Positions 33,522 through 42,185 of a DNA stretch of 64,000 nucleotides are shown here, one piece after another. The DNA comes from Solirubrobacteraceae bacterium. GTDB lineage: Bacteria; Actinomycetota; Thermoleophilia; Solirubrobacterales; Solirubrobacteraceae. The notes beneath the pieces were generated by a model that was given only the letters and a program-made list of their open reading frames with translations, had not been told where the DNA came from and ran no database searches. The position numbers were made by a program, and so were the translations under genes. The stretch's first letter is position 1, and every line of letters starts with the position of its first letter. The DNA lies in contig JAEMSV010000002.1 in NCBI GenBank assembly GCA_016462625.1, positions 1 to 64,000 on the forward strand, read 5' to 3'.

Positions 33522-34163
33522 CTAGCCCGAACGCACGCCCGCGACCGCCACGAACAGCTGCGTCGCGTGCTCGATCAGGCGGGCCTGGCCGACCTTCACG
33601 TCTCCGACCTGCCACGCGACGAGCAGCTGCGCGAGCCCGCCGACGAGGACATGGCTCGTCAGCTCGGCGTCCTTCTTGCCCGGGCCCGACACGCCGTAGA
33701 ACTCGGCGGCCTGGTCGCGCACGAGGTGGGCGAACATGAGGATCGCCGCCTGGCGGCGCTCCTGCAGCGCTGCGTCGTCGGACGCCTCGAAGAAGAGGAT
33801 GCGGGTCTGCCGCGGGTCCGCGGCGACCTTCTTGACGTAGGCGGTGATCGCCTTCCGGGCGCGGCCCGCGGCGTCCTCCGGGGCATCGGCGAGCGCTTCG
33901 ACGACGACCTCGCGGACCCCATCGGCGACGTGGTCGAACAGCGCGAGGAGCAGGCCCTGGCGGTCGCCGAACGCCTCGTAGAAGTAGCGCTCGGTGAGCT
34001 TGGCCCGCGTGCAGACGTCGCGGACCGTCGTGTTCGGCCAGCCCTTCTCGGCCACGACATCGAGACCCGCGTCGAGCAGCCGGGCCCGGCGCTCGGCGCG
34101 ACGCTCATCGGCGCTGCGACCTCCGTATGGGCGGGCTGGAGCGGTGCTCATCGAGGTCCCCAT
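33522..34163 (-). CDS. TetR/AcrR-family regulator
   Basis: From ATG 34163 the product has 213 residues. The N-terminal HTH is ARLLDAGLDVVAEKGWPNTT then VRDVCTRAKLTERYFYEAFG; the C-terminal helical ligand domain has no clear effector signature. GTG 34193 and ATG 34151 (better ribosome site) are alternative starts. It is divergent from an enoyl-CoA hydratase gene, and the gap holds a TGACA-N8-TGTCA site. It is therefore probably an acyl-CoA- or lipid-responsive autorepressor; that is inference. Confidence 0.85.
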   Translation of the reverse strand: MGTSMSTAPARPYGGRSADERRAERRARLLDAGLDVVAEKGWPNTTVRDVCTRAKLTERYFYEAFGDRQGLLLALFDHVADGVREVVVEALADAPEDAAGRARKAITAYVKKVAADPRQTRILFFEASDDAALQERRQAAILMFAHLVRDQAAEFYGVSGPGKKDAELTSHVLVGGLAQLLVAWQVGDVKVGQARLIEHATQLFVAVAGVRSG

Positions 34164-34186
34164 CGTGACAGACGGAAACGGGTGAG

Positions 34187-34216
34187 TTGACACGCGGTGA
34201 TGTCAGTTCCTAGCGT
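34187..34216 (+). promoter_or_regulatory. Promoter and overlapping operator for the enoyl-CoA hydratase gene
   Basis: TTGACA (34187-34192) and TAGCGT (34211-34216) are separated by 18 bases. The -10 ends 6 bases before ATG 34223, so the mRNA is probably leaderless. TGACA and TGTCA (34188-34205, 8-base spacer) overlap the -35, a likely binding site for the divergent TetR protein. Confidence 0.6.
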
Positions 34217-34222
34217 GATGGC

Positions 34223-35029
34223 ATGACCGCCGCCTCCCCAACCACGTATTCATCGATCTCGCTCGACGTCACTGACGGCGTCGCGCGGCTCACGCTGAAC
34301 CGTCCCGACGCCCGCAACGGCCTGACCCAGGACATGGGCCTGGAGATCGTCGAAGCCATCGGCCGGGTCGGCGAGGACCCCTCCGCCCGGGTCCTCCTGC
34401 TGACCGGCGCGGGGGATCACTTCTCCGTCGGCGCCGATCTGAAGACGCCCGTCTCGAAGCTCAGCGACTCCGGCCGCCCCGACCTCGAGTGGGTCCTGCG
34501 CGACATCTACAACCCGATCGTGCGCGGCCTGCGCGCGATCCCACAGCCCGTGGTCTCGGCGGTCAACGGCTCGGCCGTCGGCGTCGCCGTCGCGATGTCG
34601 CTCGCCGCCGACATCGTGCTCGCCAACGAGTCCGCGTACTTCCTCATGTCCTTCGTCAGCATCGGCCTCGTGCCCGACGGCGGCGCCACGGGCATCCTCG
34701 GCACGCGCATCGGGCACGCCCGCGCCGCCGAGATGATGCTGCTCGGCGAGCGCCTGCCCGTCGCCAAGGCCAAGGAGTGGGGCCTCGTCAACGAGATCCT
34801 GCCCGATGACCAGCTGCAGGCCCGCGCCGACGAGATCGCCGCGAAGCTCGCCGCCGGCCCGCCGGTCGCGCAGGCCGCGATCAAGAAGATGCTCGGCGCG
34901 ACGTTCGGCGAGGAGCTCGAGGCCGCGTTCGAGGCCGAGGCCATCGCCCAGGGCGTGCAGGCCGAGGGCGACGAGATGGTCGAGGGCATCATGGCCTTCC
35001 TCCAGAAGCGCGCGCCGAAGTTCGCCTGA
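34223..35029 (+). CDS. Enoyl-CoA hydratase/isomerase family protein
   Basis: The 268-residue crotonase-fold protein has the CoA/oxyanion segments GAGDHFSVGADLK and AVNGSAVGVAVAMSLAAD, and the catalytic region FVSIGLVPDGGAT. The usual first catalytic Glu is not at its normal place and an Asp lies in VPDGG, as in isomerase-like (PaaG-type) members. It acts on enoyl-CoA esters in the cytoplasm, probably in fatty-acid or aromatic acid breakdown. It is controlled from the divergent TetR intergenic region. Confidence 0.85.
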   Translation: MTAASPTTYSSISLDVTDGVARLTLNRPDARNGLTQDMGLEIVEAIGRVGEDPSARVLLLTGAGDHFSVGADLKTPVSKLSDSGRPDLEWVLRDIYNPIVRGLRAIPQPVVSAVNGSAVGVAVAMSLAADIVLANESAYFLMSFVSIGLVPDGGATGILGTRIGHARAAEMMLLGERLPVAKAKEWGLVNEILPDDQLQARADEIAAKLAAGPPVAQAAIKKMLGATFGEELEAAFEAEAIAQGVQAEGDEMVEGIMAFLQKRAPKFA

Positions 35030-35050
35030 CCTCACTCCGGATCCCAGTTT

Positions 35051-35101
35051 GACAACGCCCGTGGTCATTTGACAGGGTGTCATTTGACCACGGTCGTTGT
35101 C
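35051..35101. promoter_or_regulatory. Large inverted repeat upstream of the FAD oxidoreductase gene
   Basis: Arms of 24 bases (35051-35074 and 35078-35101) match at 21 positions around GGG. Within them TCATTTGAC occurs twice as a direct repeat (35065-35073, 35080-35088), and TTGACA/TTGACC appears three times (35049, 35069, 35084). The element ends 25 bases before the start codon at 35127. It looks like a compound operator with overlapping -35 boxes. Confidence 0.6.
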
Positions 35102-35126
35102 ATCCACGGGAGAGGATTCGGGTCAC

Positions 35127-36989
35127 ATGGGAGAGGGTCACGCGATCTCGCGGCGGGGGTTCCTGCGCGCAGCTGGTGCGGCGGGAGCCGCCGGTGCGCT
35201 GGGAACCACCGCCGCGACGGCATCGGGAAAGGTCCGCGCACGGGCGGCCTCCAAACGCGTTGCGGTGATCGGGGGCGGCATGGCCGGCCTCGCCGCCGCG
35301 CATGAGCTCGCCGAGCGCGGGTTCGACGTCACCGTCTTCGAGCGCAAGGCGCTCGGCGGCAAGGCCCGCAGCATCCCGTCCCCGGGGACGGGCACCGGCG
35401 GGAGGCTCGACCTGCCCGGTGAGCACGGGTTCCGCTTCTTCCCGGGCTTCTACCGGAACATCCCGGACAGCATGAAGCGCATCCCGGTGGCGGGCAACAA
35501 CCGCGGCGTGTTCGACAACTTCGTCGCCGCCGAGGGCGGCGGCTTCCTGCGCGAAGGCGACGACCTGCTGCTGCCCGACTTCAAGAGCCTCCGGGACTTC
35601 ACTCCGGCGAAGATCACGGAGACCTTGCGCTCCGCGCTGCGCTTCGGCACCGAGATCAAGCCCCACGAGGCCGACTACTTCCTGCGGCGGATGGTCGTCT
35701 TTCTCACGAGCTGCGACGAGCGCAGGCGCTCGCAGTGGGAGAACACGACCTGGTTCGACTTCATCGACGCGGACCGGTATTCCGAGAACTACCGCAAGCT
35801 CCTCGCCGACATGATGACGAGCAGCCTCGTCGCCGCCAAGGCCGACAAGGCCAGCACGATGACGATCGGCACGATGGCGCAGGCGTTCCTCTACAACGTC
35901 CTGGGCAAGGGCTCCAGCGGCGCCCCGGACCGCGTGCTCAACGCGCCGACGAACGAGGCGTGGATCGATCCGTGGGTCACGCACCTCAAGAGCCTCGGCG
36001 TGACGTTCGCCATGGATCAGGAGGCCACGAAGCTCACGCTCTCGAGCGGGAAGATCGCCAGCGCGCAGATGCGCAACGTGGCGACCGGCGCGACGGAGAC
36101 GGTCGAGGCTGACCACTACATCCTCGCCGTCCCGGTCGAGCGGGCGATCCCGCTGCTCGCGGGCGACATCGTCAAGGCGGACCCGCGACTCGCGCGGCTG
36201 AACGAGCTGGTCACCGACTGGATGACCGGCGTGCAGTTCTTCCTCGACCGCAAGCTCCCGATCACGCACGGCCACCAGCTGTACGTCGAGTCGGACTGGG
36301 CGGTCACGGGCATCAGCCAGGCGCAGTTCTGGAAGAAGGACATCTCCACGCGCTACGGCGACGGGTCGGTCAAGGAGGTCCTGTCGCTGGACCTCTCCGA
36401 GTGGGGAAGGCCCAGCAGAAACACGGGCAAGCCCGCCTGGAACCACACACGCGAGGAGGTGATCGCCGAGACCTGGCAGCAGGTCAAAGCCCACCTCAAC
36501 GACGGCAACCACGTCGAAGTGACCGACGACATGGTCAAGCACGCGTTCCTCGACCCGGCGATCACCTACCCGGCGACGGCGCCGGAACCCGGCCGCATCG
36601 CCGAGAACGAGGAGCAGCTGCTCATCAACACGGCGGGCTCGTGGAACATCCGGCCCGAGGCCGCGACCGCGGTGCCGAACCTGTTCCTCGCCGGCGACTA
36701 CTGCCGCGCCGACGTGAACCTCGCGACGATGGAGGGCGCAAACGAGACGGCCCGCCGGGCCGTCAACGCGCTGCTGAAGCAGACCGGCGCCACCCCGGAC
36801 GTGCGCGTCTGGGAGCTGTACCGCCCGTCGGAGTGGAACGGGCTGAAGAAGATCGACCGGGACCGTTTCCGCAAGGGCGGCCGGAACATCTTCGACGTCC
36901 GCTACGGGCTCGGGATCAACCCGTTCTCGGGCATTCCGCAGACCGAGAGCGAGCTCGTGGTCGAGCGCGCCCTCAGCCAGCGGTTCTAG
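35127..36989 (+). CDS. Tat-exported FAD-dependent amine oxidase/phytoene-desaturase-like protein
   Basis: From ATG 35127 the product has 620 residues. It starts with a Tat signal (ISRRGFLRAAGAAGAAGALG) and then the FAD-binding motif RVAVIGGGMAGLAAAHELAE. It ends with the conserved FAD contact NLFLAGDYCRADVNLATMEG. Overall it resembles hydroxysqualene dehydroxylase, carotenoid desaturases and flavin monoamine oxidases. The Tat motif predicts export after folding with FAD. The substrate is unknown. It is convergent with the FAD monooxygenase gene (1-base gap). Confidence 0.82.
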   Translation: MGEGHAISRRGFLRAAGAAGAAGALGTTAATASGKVRARAASKRVAVIGGGMAGLAAAHELAERGFDVTVFERKALGGKARSIPSPGTGTGGRLDLPGEHGFRFFPGFYRNIPDSMKRIPVAGNNRGVFDNFVAAEGGGFLREGDDLLLPDFKSLRDFTPAKITETLRSALRFGTEIKPHEADYFLRRMVVFLTSCDERRRSQWENTTWFDFIDADRYSENYRKLLADMMTSSLVAAKADKASTMTIGTMAQAFLYNVLGKGSSGAPDRVLNAPTNEAWIDPWVTHLKSLGVTFAMDQEATKLTLSSGKIASAQMRNVATGATETVEADHYILAVPVERAIPLLAGDIVKADPRLARLNELVTDWMTGVQFFLDRKLPITHGHQLYVESDWAVTGISQAQFWKKDISTRYGDGSVKEVLSLDLSEWGRPSRNTGKPAWNHTREEVIAETWQQVKAHLNDGNHVEVTDDMVKHAFLDPAITYPATAPEPGRIAENEEQLLINTAGSWNIRPEAATAVPNLFLAGDYCRADVNLATMEGANETARRAVNALLKQTGATPDVRVWELYRPSEWNGLKKIDRDRFRKGGRNIFDVRYGLGINPFSGIPQTESELVVERALSQRF

Positions 36990-36990
36990 C

Positions 36991-38328
36991 TCAGTTCCAG
37001 CTCTTCCTGGCCGCGCGGCGTTCCTTGCGCGCGGCCAGCTCGAGCTTCGCCTCGCGGACCGCGATCTTCACGGCCTCGGGGCGCCGGCCGGGACGGGCGA
37101 CGGCGCGCACGGCGACCTTCGTCATGAACGCCGGCGAGAACGCCTTGCTCGGCCGGATCGTTCGCGCGAACGTATCGAGCATCGGGCGGGCCAGGCCGGG
37201 CTGCTGCGACATGACCCGGTACGCCTCCTCCTCGACCGGGTTCATCGTCTCCGCGCGGGCCAGCAGGTTCGTCCACTGGTAGATCTCCAGGCAGTCGTCC
37301 TCGCGCTCCTTCTCCCACGCGCGCAGGGCGCGGTCGAGCGCGACCGGGTCGCCGATCGCGGGCGCGGCGTGCTCACCGAGGCGGCGGCCGTAGCGCAGCG
37401 CGTCGCGGATGCCCTGCGCCGTGACGGGATCCTTGAAGTGCCCCGCATCGCCCGGCAGCGCCCAGCCCGGCCCGCTCGAGCGGCGAAAGAAGGCGGGATG
37501 GTCGGTCGAGATGCGGACCTTGGACGCGATCTCGCACCCGTCCAGCCGCTCACGGAGCGCCGGGATCTTGTCCACCCCGCGCAGGTAGGCCTCCTCGAGC
37601 CCCTTGCGGTACTCCGGACCGTCCTCGACGGGCGGCATCAGGAGCACCATCACCAGGCCTTCGTTGCACGGGAACGCGGTGCCGAGCTCGTCGCCCTCGC
37701 GCCACTGGGCCATGATCGGCCGCCACTCCGGGCGGTTGTCCTTCCAGTAGGCGAAGACGCACGCGCGCTTGTTCGGGTTCTGCTTGTACGGCTCGTCGAC
37801 GCCGAGCTGCCGCGCGACAAACGACTTGCGGCCGTCGGCGCCGACGACGAGCGGAGCCCGGAGCTCGTATGCCTCCCCGTCCTCGCCCGTCGCGGTGACG
37901 CCGACGACGCGCTCGTTCTCCCACAGCAGCTCGGTGACCTTCGTCTTCTCGCGGACCTCGGCACCGGCCTCGCGCGCGGTCTCGACGAGCGCCATGTCGA
38001 GCTCGATCCGGCGGACGGACAGGCCGTAGTTGATCCCCTGGTCGTTCGGGGTGTAGCCCGCGGTGACCTCCATCTCCTTGGCCGCCATAAACGCTGCGGG
38101 CGCGCGCGGCGCGCCGCTGGCCTCGGCGCGCTCGAGCGCCCCGAGCTCCTTGAGCTCGGAGACGCCGCCGGCGAACAGCAGGTGGGTCGAGAGGGTGTCC
38201 GAGGGGAACGCGGTGCGGTCCACGGCGATCACGCGCTTGCCGGCGCGGGCCAGCGCGATCGCGGTCGCGCAGCCGGCACAGCGGGCGCCGACGACGATCG
38301 CGTCGAAGGTTTCGGTGGCGGTGGTCAT
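36991..38328 (-). CDS. FAD-dependent monooxygenase (geranylgeranyl-reductase-like)
   Basis: The 445-residue flavoprotein has the motifs DAIVVGARCAGCATAIALA (dinucleotide binding), APLVVGADGRKSFVARQLG (DG motif) and PGDAGHFKDPVTAQGIRDA (GD motif), which place it in the class A flavin monooxygenase/geranylgeranyl reductase superfamily. ATG 38328 follows AGGAGAGAC, a good ribosome site; the longer in-frame start at 38403 would cross both operators. It is divergent from a TetR gene with twin operators in between, so its expression is probably inducible by its substrate. Confidence 0.88.
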   Translation of the reverse strand: MTTATETFDAIVVGARCAGCATAIALARAGKRVIAVDRTAFPSDTLSTHLLFAGGVSELKELGALERAEASGAPRAPAAFMAAKEMEVTAGYTPNDQGINYGLSVRRIELDMALVETAREAGAEVREKTKVTELLWENERVVGVTATGEDGEAYELRAPLVVGADGRKSFVARQLGVDEPYKQNPNKRACVFAYWKDNRPEWRPIMAQWREGDELGTAFPCNEGLVMVLLMPPVEDGPEYRKGLEEAYLRGVDKIPALRERLDGCEIASKVRISTDHPAFFRRSSGPGWALPGDAGHFKDPVTAQGIRDALRYGRRLGEHAAPAIGDPVALDRALRAWEKEREDDCLEIYQWTNLLARAETMNPVEEEAYRVMSQQPGLARPMLDTFARTIRPSKAFSPAFMTKVAVRAVARPGRRPEAVKIAVREAKLELAARKERRAARKSWN

Positions 38329-38341
38329 GTCTCTCCTGGCT

Positions 38342-38398
38342 ACCGACAGGGGTGTCGGTTGTGGTCCAGGGGTGGTATAACCGACAGCTGTGTCGGTT
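38342..38398. promoter_or_regulatory. Twin TetR operators between monooxygenase and TetR genes
   Basis: Two copies of ACCGACA-N4-TGTCGGT occur, at 38342-38359 (spacer GGGG) and 38380-38397 (spacer GCTG, arms extend to 8 bases). Their centres are 38 bases apart. A TATAAC box (38376-38381) overlaps the second copy and ends 8 bases before GTG 38390, giving a leaderless TetR mRNA. Binding would block both divergent genes. Confidence 0.75.
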
Positions 38399-39019
38399 GT
38401 CAACGAACCCCGTCGCCGTCTGACCGCCTCCGCGCGCCGCGCGCTGATCGAGCAGGCGGCGCGGGACGCCTTCGCCGAGAGCGGCTACCAGGCGGTCTCG
38501 ATGGGCGAGATCGCCACCGCCGCGGGCGTCACGCGGTCGGTCCTCTACGACTACGCGCCCAGCAAGCGCGCGCTGTTCGAGCAGCTCCTGCGCGACGAGC
38601 ACGCCGACCTCACCGCGCGGCTCGCCGCGTCGATCCTCGTCGCCGAGCCGCCCTACGAGCGGCTCGCACGCGCCCTCGACGACTTCGTCGCCTACGTCGA
38701 CGAGCATCCGATCGCCGGGCGCGTCCTCGCCGACGAGCCCTTCGGCGACGAGGAGCTCGAGGCGGTCCGGCACGCGCTGCACTCGCAGACGAAGGCCGCG
38801 CTCGCCGGCTGGATCGCCAACGACGCGGGGGACCGCTTCGACGCGGCGTCCGTCCGCGGCCACGTCCTGATCGATGCGGTCTACGGCGCGCTCGTGGGCG
38901 TCGCCAGCAGTCGCCGGCGCCCTCGTCGCCCGCCGCGCGACGAGGTCGTCGCGGCCACGCTGGATCTGCTGTGGGCCGGGCTCGCCCCGGTGCTCAACGG
39001 CGAGGCCGCAGGATCGTGA
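38390..39019 (+). CDS. TetR/AcrR-family regulator
   Basis: The 209-residue protein from GTG 38390 has a typical TetR HTH (ALIEQAARDAFAESGYQAVS, then MGEIATAAGVTRSVLYDYAP). The C-terminal domain of about 140 residues has no identifiable ligand. The start codon lies inside the right-hand operator, which suggests tight autoregulation. Its presumed target is the divergent FAD monooxygenase. Its last 26 bases overlap the convergent sugar dehydrogenase gene. Confidence 0.88.
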   Translation: MSVVNEPRRRLTASARRALIEQAARDAFAESGYQAVSMGEIATAAGVTRSVLYDYAPSKRALFEQLLRDEHADLTARLAASILVAEPPYERLARALDDFVAYVDEHPIAGRVLADEPFGDEELEAVRHALHSQTKAALAGWIANDAGDRFDAASVRGHVLIDAVYGALVGVASSRRRPRRPPRDEVVAATLDLLWAGLAPVLNGEAAGS

Positions 39020-41210
39020 TGGCCGCGGTGGCCCGCTGCTGCGCGCCACCGGCCGTCACGACGAGCGTGACCTTCACGCCCAACCGTCCACGTCGTGCGA
39101 GCAGCCGGCGCTCGGCCCGGCGCAGCGTCACGCCGAGCGTGACCGCCCTGCCCGGCACCACCGCGACCGGCCGCGACCGGCCGACCTCGGTCTTGCCGCG
39201 GCCGAGCGACACCACGAGCGTCCCGGCCCGGGCGAACCCGTTCGCCGTCAGGACCAGGCGGCCCGTCTGCGCGAGCCGCAGCCGCTGACCGCCGGAGAGC
39301 GCCAGTACCGGCGGCGGAGTGGGGACCGGCACCGGGTTGCCGCCCGGGTCGTCGGCCGGGAAGATCGGCGGCTCCGGCGGCTGGGCGACCTCCCATGCGG
39401 CGGCGGCCGGGCTCACCGGAGCGCGGCCGAACGCGTCGACGGCGGTGACGGTGACGCGATGGGCGCCCGGCGTGAGGCCGGCGTAGGAGACCGGCGACGT
39501 GCACGGCTGCGCCGGCGCGTCGTCGAGGGAGCAGCGCGCGTCGCCGTCCTCGACCCCGAAGGCGATGCTGGCCGCTGTCTCACTCACGACACCCGAGGGC
39601 GCGCTGACGATCCACGTCCGCGGAGGGAGGCCGTCCGTGTGCCACGCCGCCCGCGCCGGCGTCGCATCCACGTTGCCGGCCTCGTCGCTGCCCGCGATCT
39701 CCAGCGTGTGGTCGCCTTCCGGCAGATCGGCGAACGTGACCGGGGACGTACACGCCACGGGTGCCCTGCTGTCCAGCGCGCACGTGAAGGTCGCGCCACG
39801 CACGCTCGCGTGGAACGTGACCTGCGCGGTGCTCGTGTCGACCGGGCCGCTCGGCGCCTGGTCGATGGTCGTCTGCGGCGGCCGGAACTGCCCGCAGGGG
39901 CCGGGCGTGTCGCCTTCGATGCGGAACAGCCAGCCCGTGATGACGTTCATGGCGTAGGGGTGCCCGCACGCGTCCTCGCCGAAGGAGTTCAGGCCCACCC
40001 CGGCGCCCGCGCCGGGCGCCGTGATGTTGAGGCCCTCGCCGCGGACGGTCGGCGTGGCGGCGTGCAGATCGACGGACAGCAGCCGGCTGCTCCCGCCGTC
40101 GGCACCCAGCGCGCTCGCGCAGAAGTAGCCGTAGAGGTAGCGCCCCTGGTAGGCGGCCCCGAGGGACGGGTCGTCGACCACCACGCCGCCGATGATCGAC
40201 GTGCACGGCGCGAGCCCGTGCGCGAACGTCAGCACCGGCGCCGTGGGGGTCTGCACCTGGTTGCAGGGCGAGTACACGACCGCGGCCGCCTCGAAGCACC
40301 CCCAGCCGAAGAACGGCGGCGGCGCGCCCGCGGGGAGGGTCGTCGGCAGGACGTCGACCTCCTCGAAGTGCGTGTCGCCGACGTCGGCGACGACGAGCTC
40401 GTCGTGCGCGCGGTCGACGGCGAAGCGCCACGGGTTCCGCAGCCCATACGCCCAGATCTCCCGTCGGACGCCCGCCGGTCCGGTCAGCGGGTTCGACGCG
40501 GGGATGTCGTAGCCGCCGCCCTCCTGCGGCGTGATCCGCAGGATCTTGCCGCGCAGGGTCGTCAGCTGGCTGGCGAGGAAATGCGCGCCGCAGCCGTCCC
40601 CGCCGTCCCCGACGCTGATCCAGAGGTTGCCGTCCTCGCCGACCTGCAGCTGCCCGCCGTGATGGGCGGTCGTCGCGATGCAGGCGCCGTCCCAGAGCGC
40701 CGGCACCGTGAGGACGTTGCGGCGCGACGCGGGGTCCACGCGATCGGGATCGGCGGCCGAGCGCTTCAGCACGTCCACCTTGAGGTCCCGGAACTCGGAC
40801 GGCTCCACCGGCGTGGCCGGGTCGGTGTCGTCGAGATCGGAGTACATGACGTAGACGAGGCCGTTCGTGGCGTAGTTCGCGTCGAAGGCGAACGACTGCA
40901 GGCCGTTCGCGTCGTCGGTTCCCGTCAGCGCGTGCAGGTCGGCGTACGGCTGGCTGCGCAGGACGCCGTCGACGATCGCGTAGAGGTAACCGTCGCGGGT
41001 GCCGACCATCAGCCGGTGGGTGTCGCCCGGGGGGCTCGCGACGTACATCGGGCCCGCTCCGCCGGGCGAGAGGAACGGCTGTCCGGCACCGGCCGGCCCG
41101 ACGACCGGCTCGAGGCGCAGCGCGGCGCTGGCGGGCGCTGTGATGAGCGCGCAGGCCAGCAGCAGCCCGAGTCCGAGCAGCGCACGCTCTCTGGAGCCCC
41201 CCAACACCAT
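38994..41210 (-). CDS. Secreted PQQ-dependent sugar (glucose/sorbosone) dehydrogenase with Ig-like tail
   Basis: The 738-residue protein begins with a signal peptide (LLGLGLLLACALITAPASA). Residues about 40-420 form the GSDH six-bladed propeller: RLMVGTRDGYLYAIVDG, LQSFAFDANYATNGLVYVMY, ATTAHHGGQLQVGEDGNLWI (catalytic His region) and EIWAYGLRNPWRFAVD. Two Ig-like repeats follow (TFTCALDSRAPVACTSPVTF; ARCSLDDAPAQPCTSPVSYA) and a basic beta-rich C-terminal domain. It oxidises aldose-type sugars or surface carbohydrates outside the cell; the true substrate is unknown. Confidence 0.88.
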   Translation of the reverse strand: MVLGGSRERALLGLGLLLACALITAPASAALRLEPVVGPAGAGQPFLSPGGAGPMYVASPPGDTHRLMVGTRDGYLYAIVDGVLRSQPYADLHALTGTDDANGLQSFAFDANYATNGLVYVMYSDLDDTDPATPVEPSEFRDLKVDVLKRSAADPDRVDPASRRNVLTVPALWDGACIATTAHHGGQLQVGEDGNLWISVGDGGDGCGAHFLASQLTTLRGKILRITPQEGGGYDIPASNPLTGPAGVRREIWAYGLRNPWRFAVDRAHDELVVADVGDTHFEEVDVLPTTLPAGAPPPFFGWGCFEAAAVVYSPCNQVQTPTAPVLTFAHGLAPCTSIIGGVVVDDPSLGAAYQGRYLYGYFCASALGADGGSSRLLSVDLHAATPTVRGEGLNITAPGAGAGVGLNSFGEDACGHPYAMNVITGWLFRIEGDTPGPCGQFRPPQTTIDQAPSGPVDTSTAQVTFHASVRGATFTCALDSRAPVACTSPVTFADLPEGDHTLEIAGSDEAGNVDATPARAAWHTDGLPPRTWIVSAPSGVVSETAASIAFGVEDGDARCSLDDAPAQPCTSPVSYAGLTPGAHRVTVTAVDAFGRAPVSPAAAAWEVAQPPEPPIFPADDPGGNPVPVPTPPPVLALSGGQRLRLAQTGRLVLTANGFARAGTLVVSLGRGKTEVGRSRPVAVVPGRAVTLGVTLRRAERRLLARRGRLGVKVTLVVTAGGAQQRATAAITILRPRR

Positions 41211-41252
41211 GCATAGCGACGGTAAGTGGTCAGCGCGGCTTGCGCAAGAGCG

Positions 41253-42185
41253 CTACGCGGGGGCGGTGACGACCGACGGCTCGATGACCTCGCAGCCGTC
41301 GGCCTCGAGCGCCGCGCGGAGCTCGGCCATCATCCCCGGCCCCGTGTGGGTGCCGACGATCGCGCCACCCGAGCCGGTGTAGTTCGCCGACGCGCCAACC
41401 GCGCGTGCGAGCTCGATCATCCGCCAGTGCTCGGGTTTGAGGTCGAGCACCCCGGAGCGGATGTCCGCGGTCCGGTCGATCAGGCCGCCGAGCAGCTCCG
41501 TGTCCCCGGCGCGCAGTGCGGCACCGGCGGCCAGCGCCATCTCGCGCAGCTCCGCCATCGCGATGTGGACCCGCAGCTCGCCCCGGTCGAACCTGGCGCG
41601 CAGGTCGCCGTGAACGATCTGCGACGGCTCGGCGGCGCCGGGCCGCCAGGCGAGGTACAGCGGCGGGAGCAGGGCCGGGTCGAGCGGCTCGTAGTGGCCC
41701 TGGCCGACGGGGATCTTCTCGTCCCGGGCGAAGTCCATCAGGACGAGCGTGTCGTACACCTGCGCGACGCGATCCTGCAGCCCGGCCATGATCCCGAGCT
41801 CCTCGACCTCGACCGCGAGCGCGAGACTCGGCAGCTCGGCGCGGGGGATCGGCACCTCGAACAGCTCGCTGAGCGCGCGCAGAACGGCGACGACGATCGC
41901 GCTCGATCCCGCCAGGCCGACCCGCTCCGGGATCGTCGTGGTGATCTCGACCGCGATCGGGCGGTCCGCCTCGGGGTGGCCGCGCAGTGCGACGAACTTG
42001 CGAAAGCGCCGGACGGTGGCCCCGACGAGCTCGATGTCCGGGAGATCATCGGCGGGCGCGTCGCGGACGACGGCGGCCGCCGCAAAGTCCTGCACCACCG
42101 TCGCGAGCGTCGCGCCGAAGTACCCGTCGGACGGGTTGCCGACGAGCGCGGCGCGGGCGTGCGCGGTGCCGCGCGCCTCAGACAT
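41253..42185 (-). CDS. GHMP-family sugar kinase (glucuronokinase-like)
   Basis: From ATG 42185 the product has 310 residues with the GHMP motifs: ALVGNPSDGYFGATLATVV near the N-terminus, the phosphate loop IPERVGLAGSSAIVVAVLRA, and the C-terminal ANYTGSGGAIVGTH. It transfers phosphate from ATP to the anomeric or another hydroxyl of a small substrate. It overlaps the galU stop region by 8 bases. Pairing of a GHMP sugar-1-kinase with a nucleotidyltransferase suggests a salvage route from free sugar to sugar-1-phosphate to UDP-sugar; this pathway call is inference. Confidence 0.82.
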   Translation of the reverse strand: MSEARGTAHARAALVGNPSDGYFGATLATVVQDFAAAAVVRDAPADDLPDIELVGATVRRFRKFVALRGHPEADRPIAVEITTTIPERVGLAGSSAIVVAVLRALSELFEVPIPRAELPSLALAVEVEELGIMAGLQDRVAQVYDTLVLMDFARDEKIPVGQGHYEPLDPALLPPLYLAWRPGAAEPSQIVHGDLRARFDRGELRVHIAMAELREMALAAGAALRAGDTELLGGLIDRTADIRSGVLDLKPEHWRMIELARAVGASANYTGSGGAIVGTHTGPGMMAELRAALEADGCEVIEPSVVTAPA

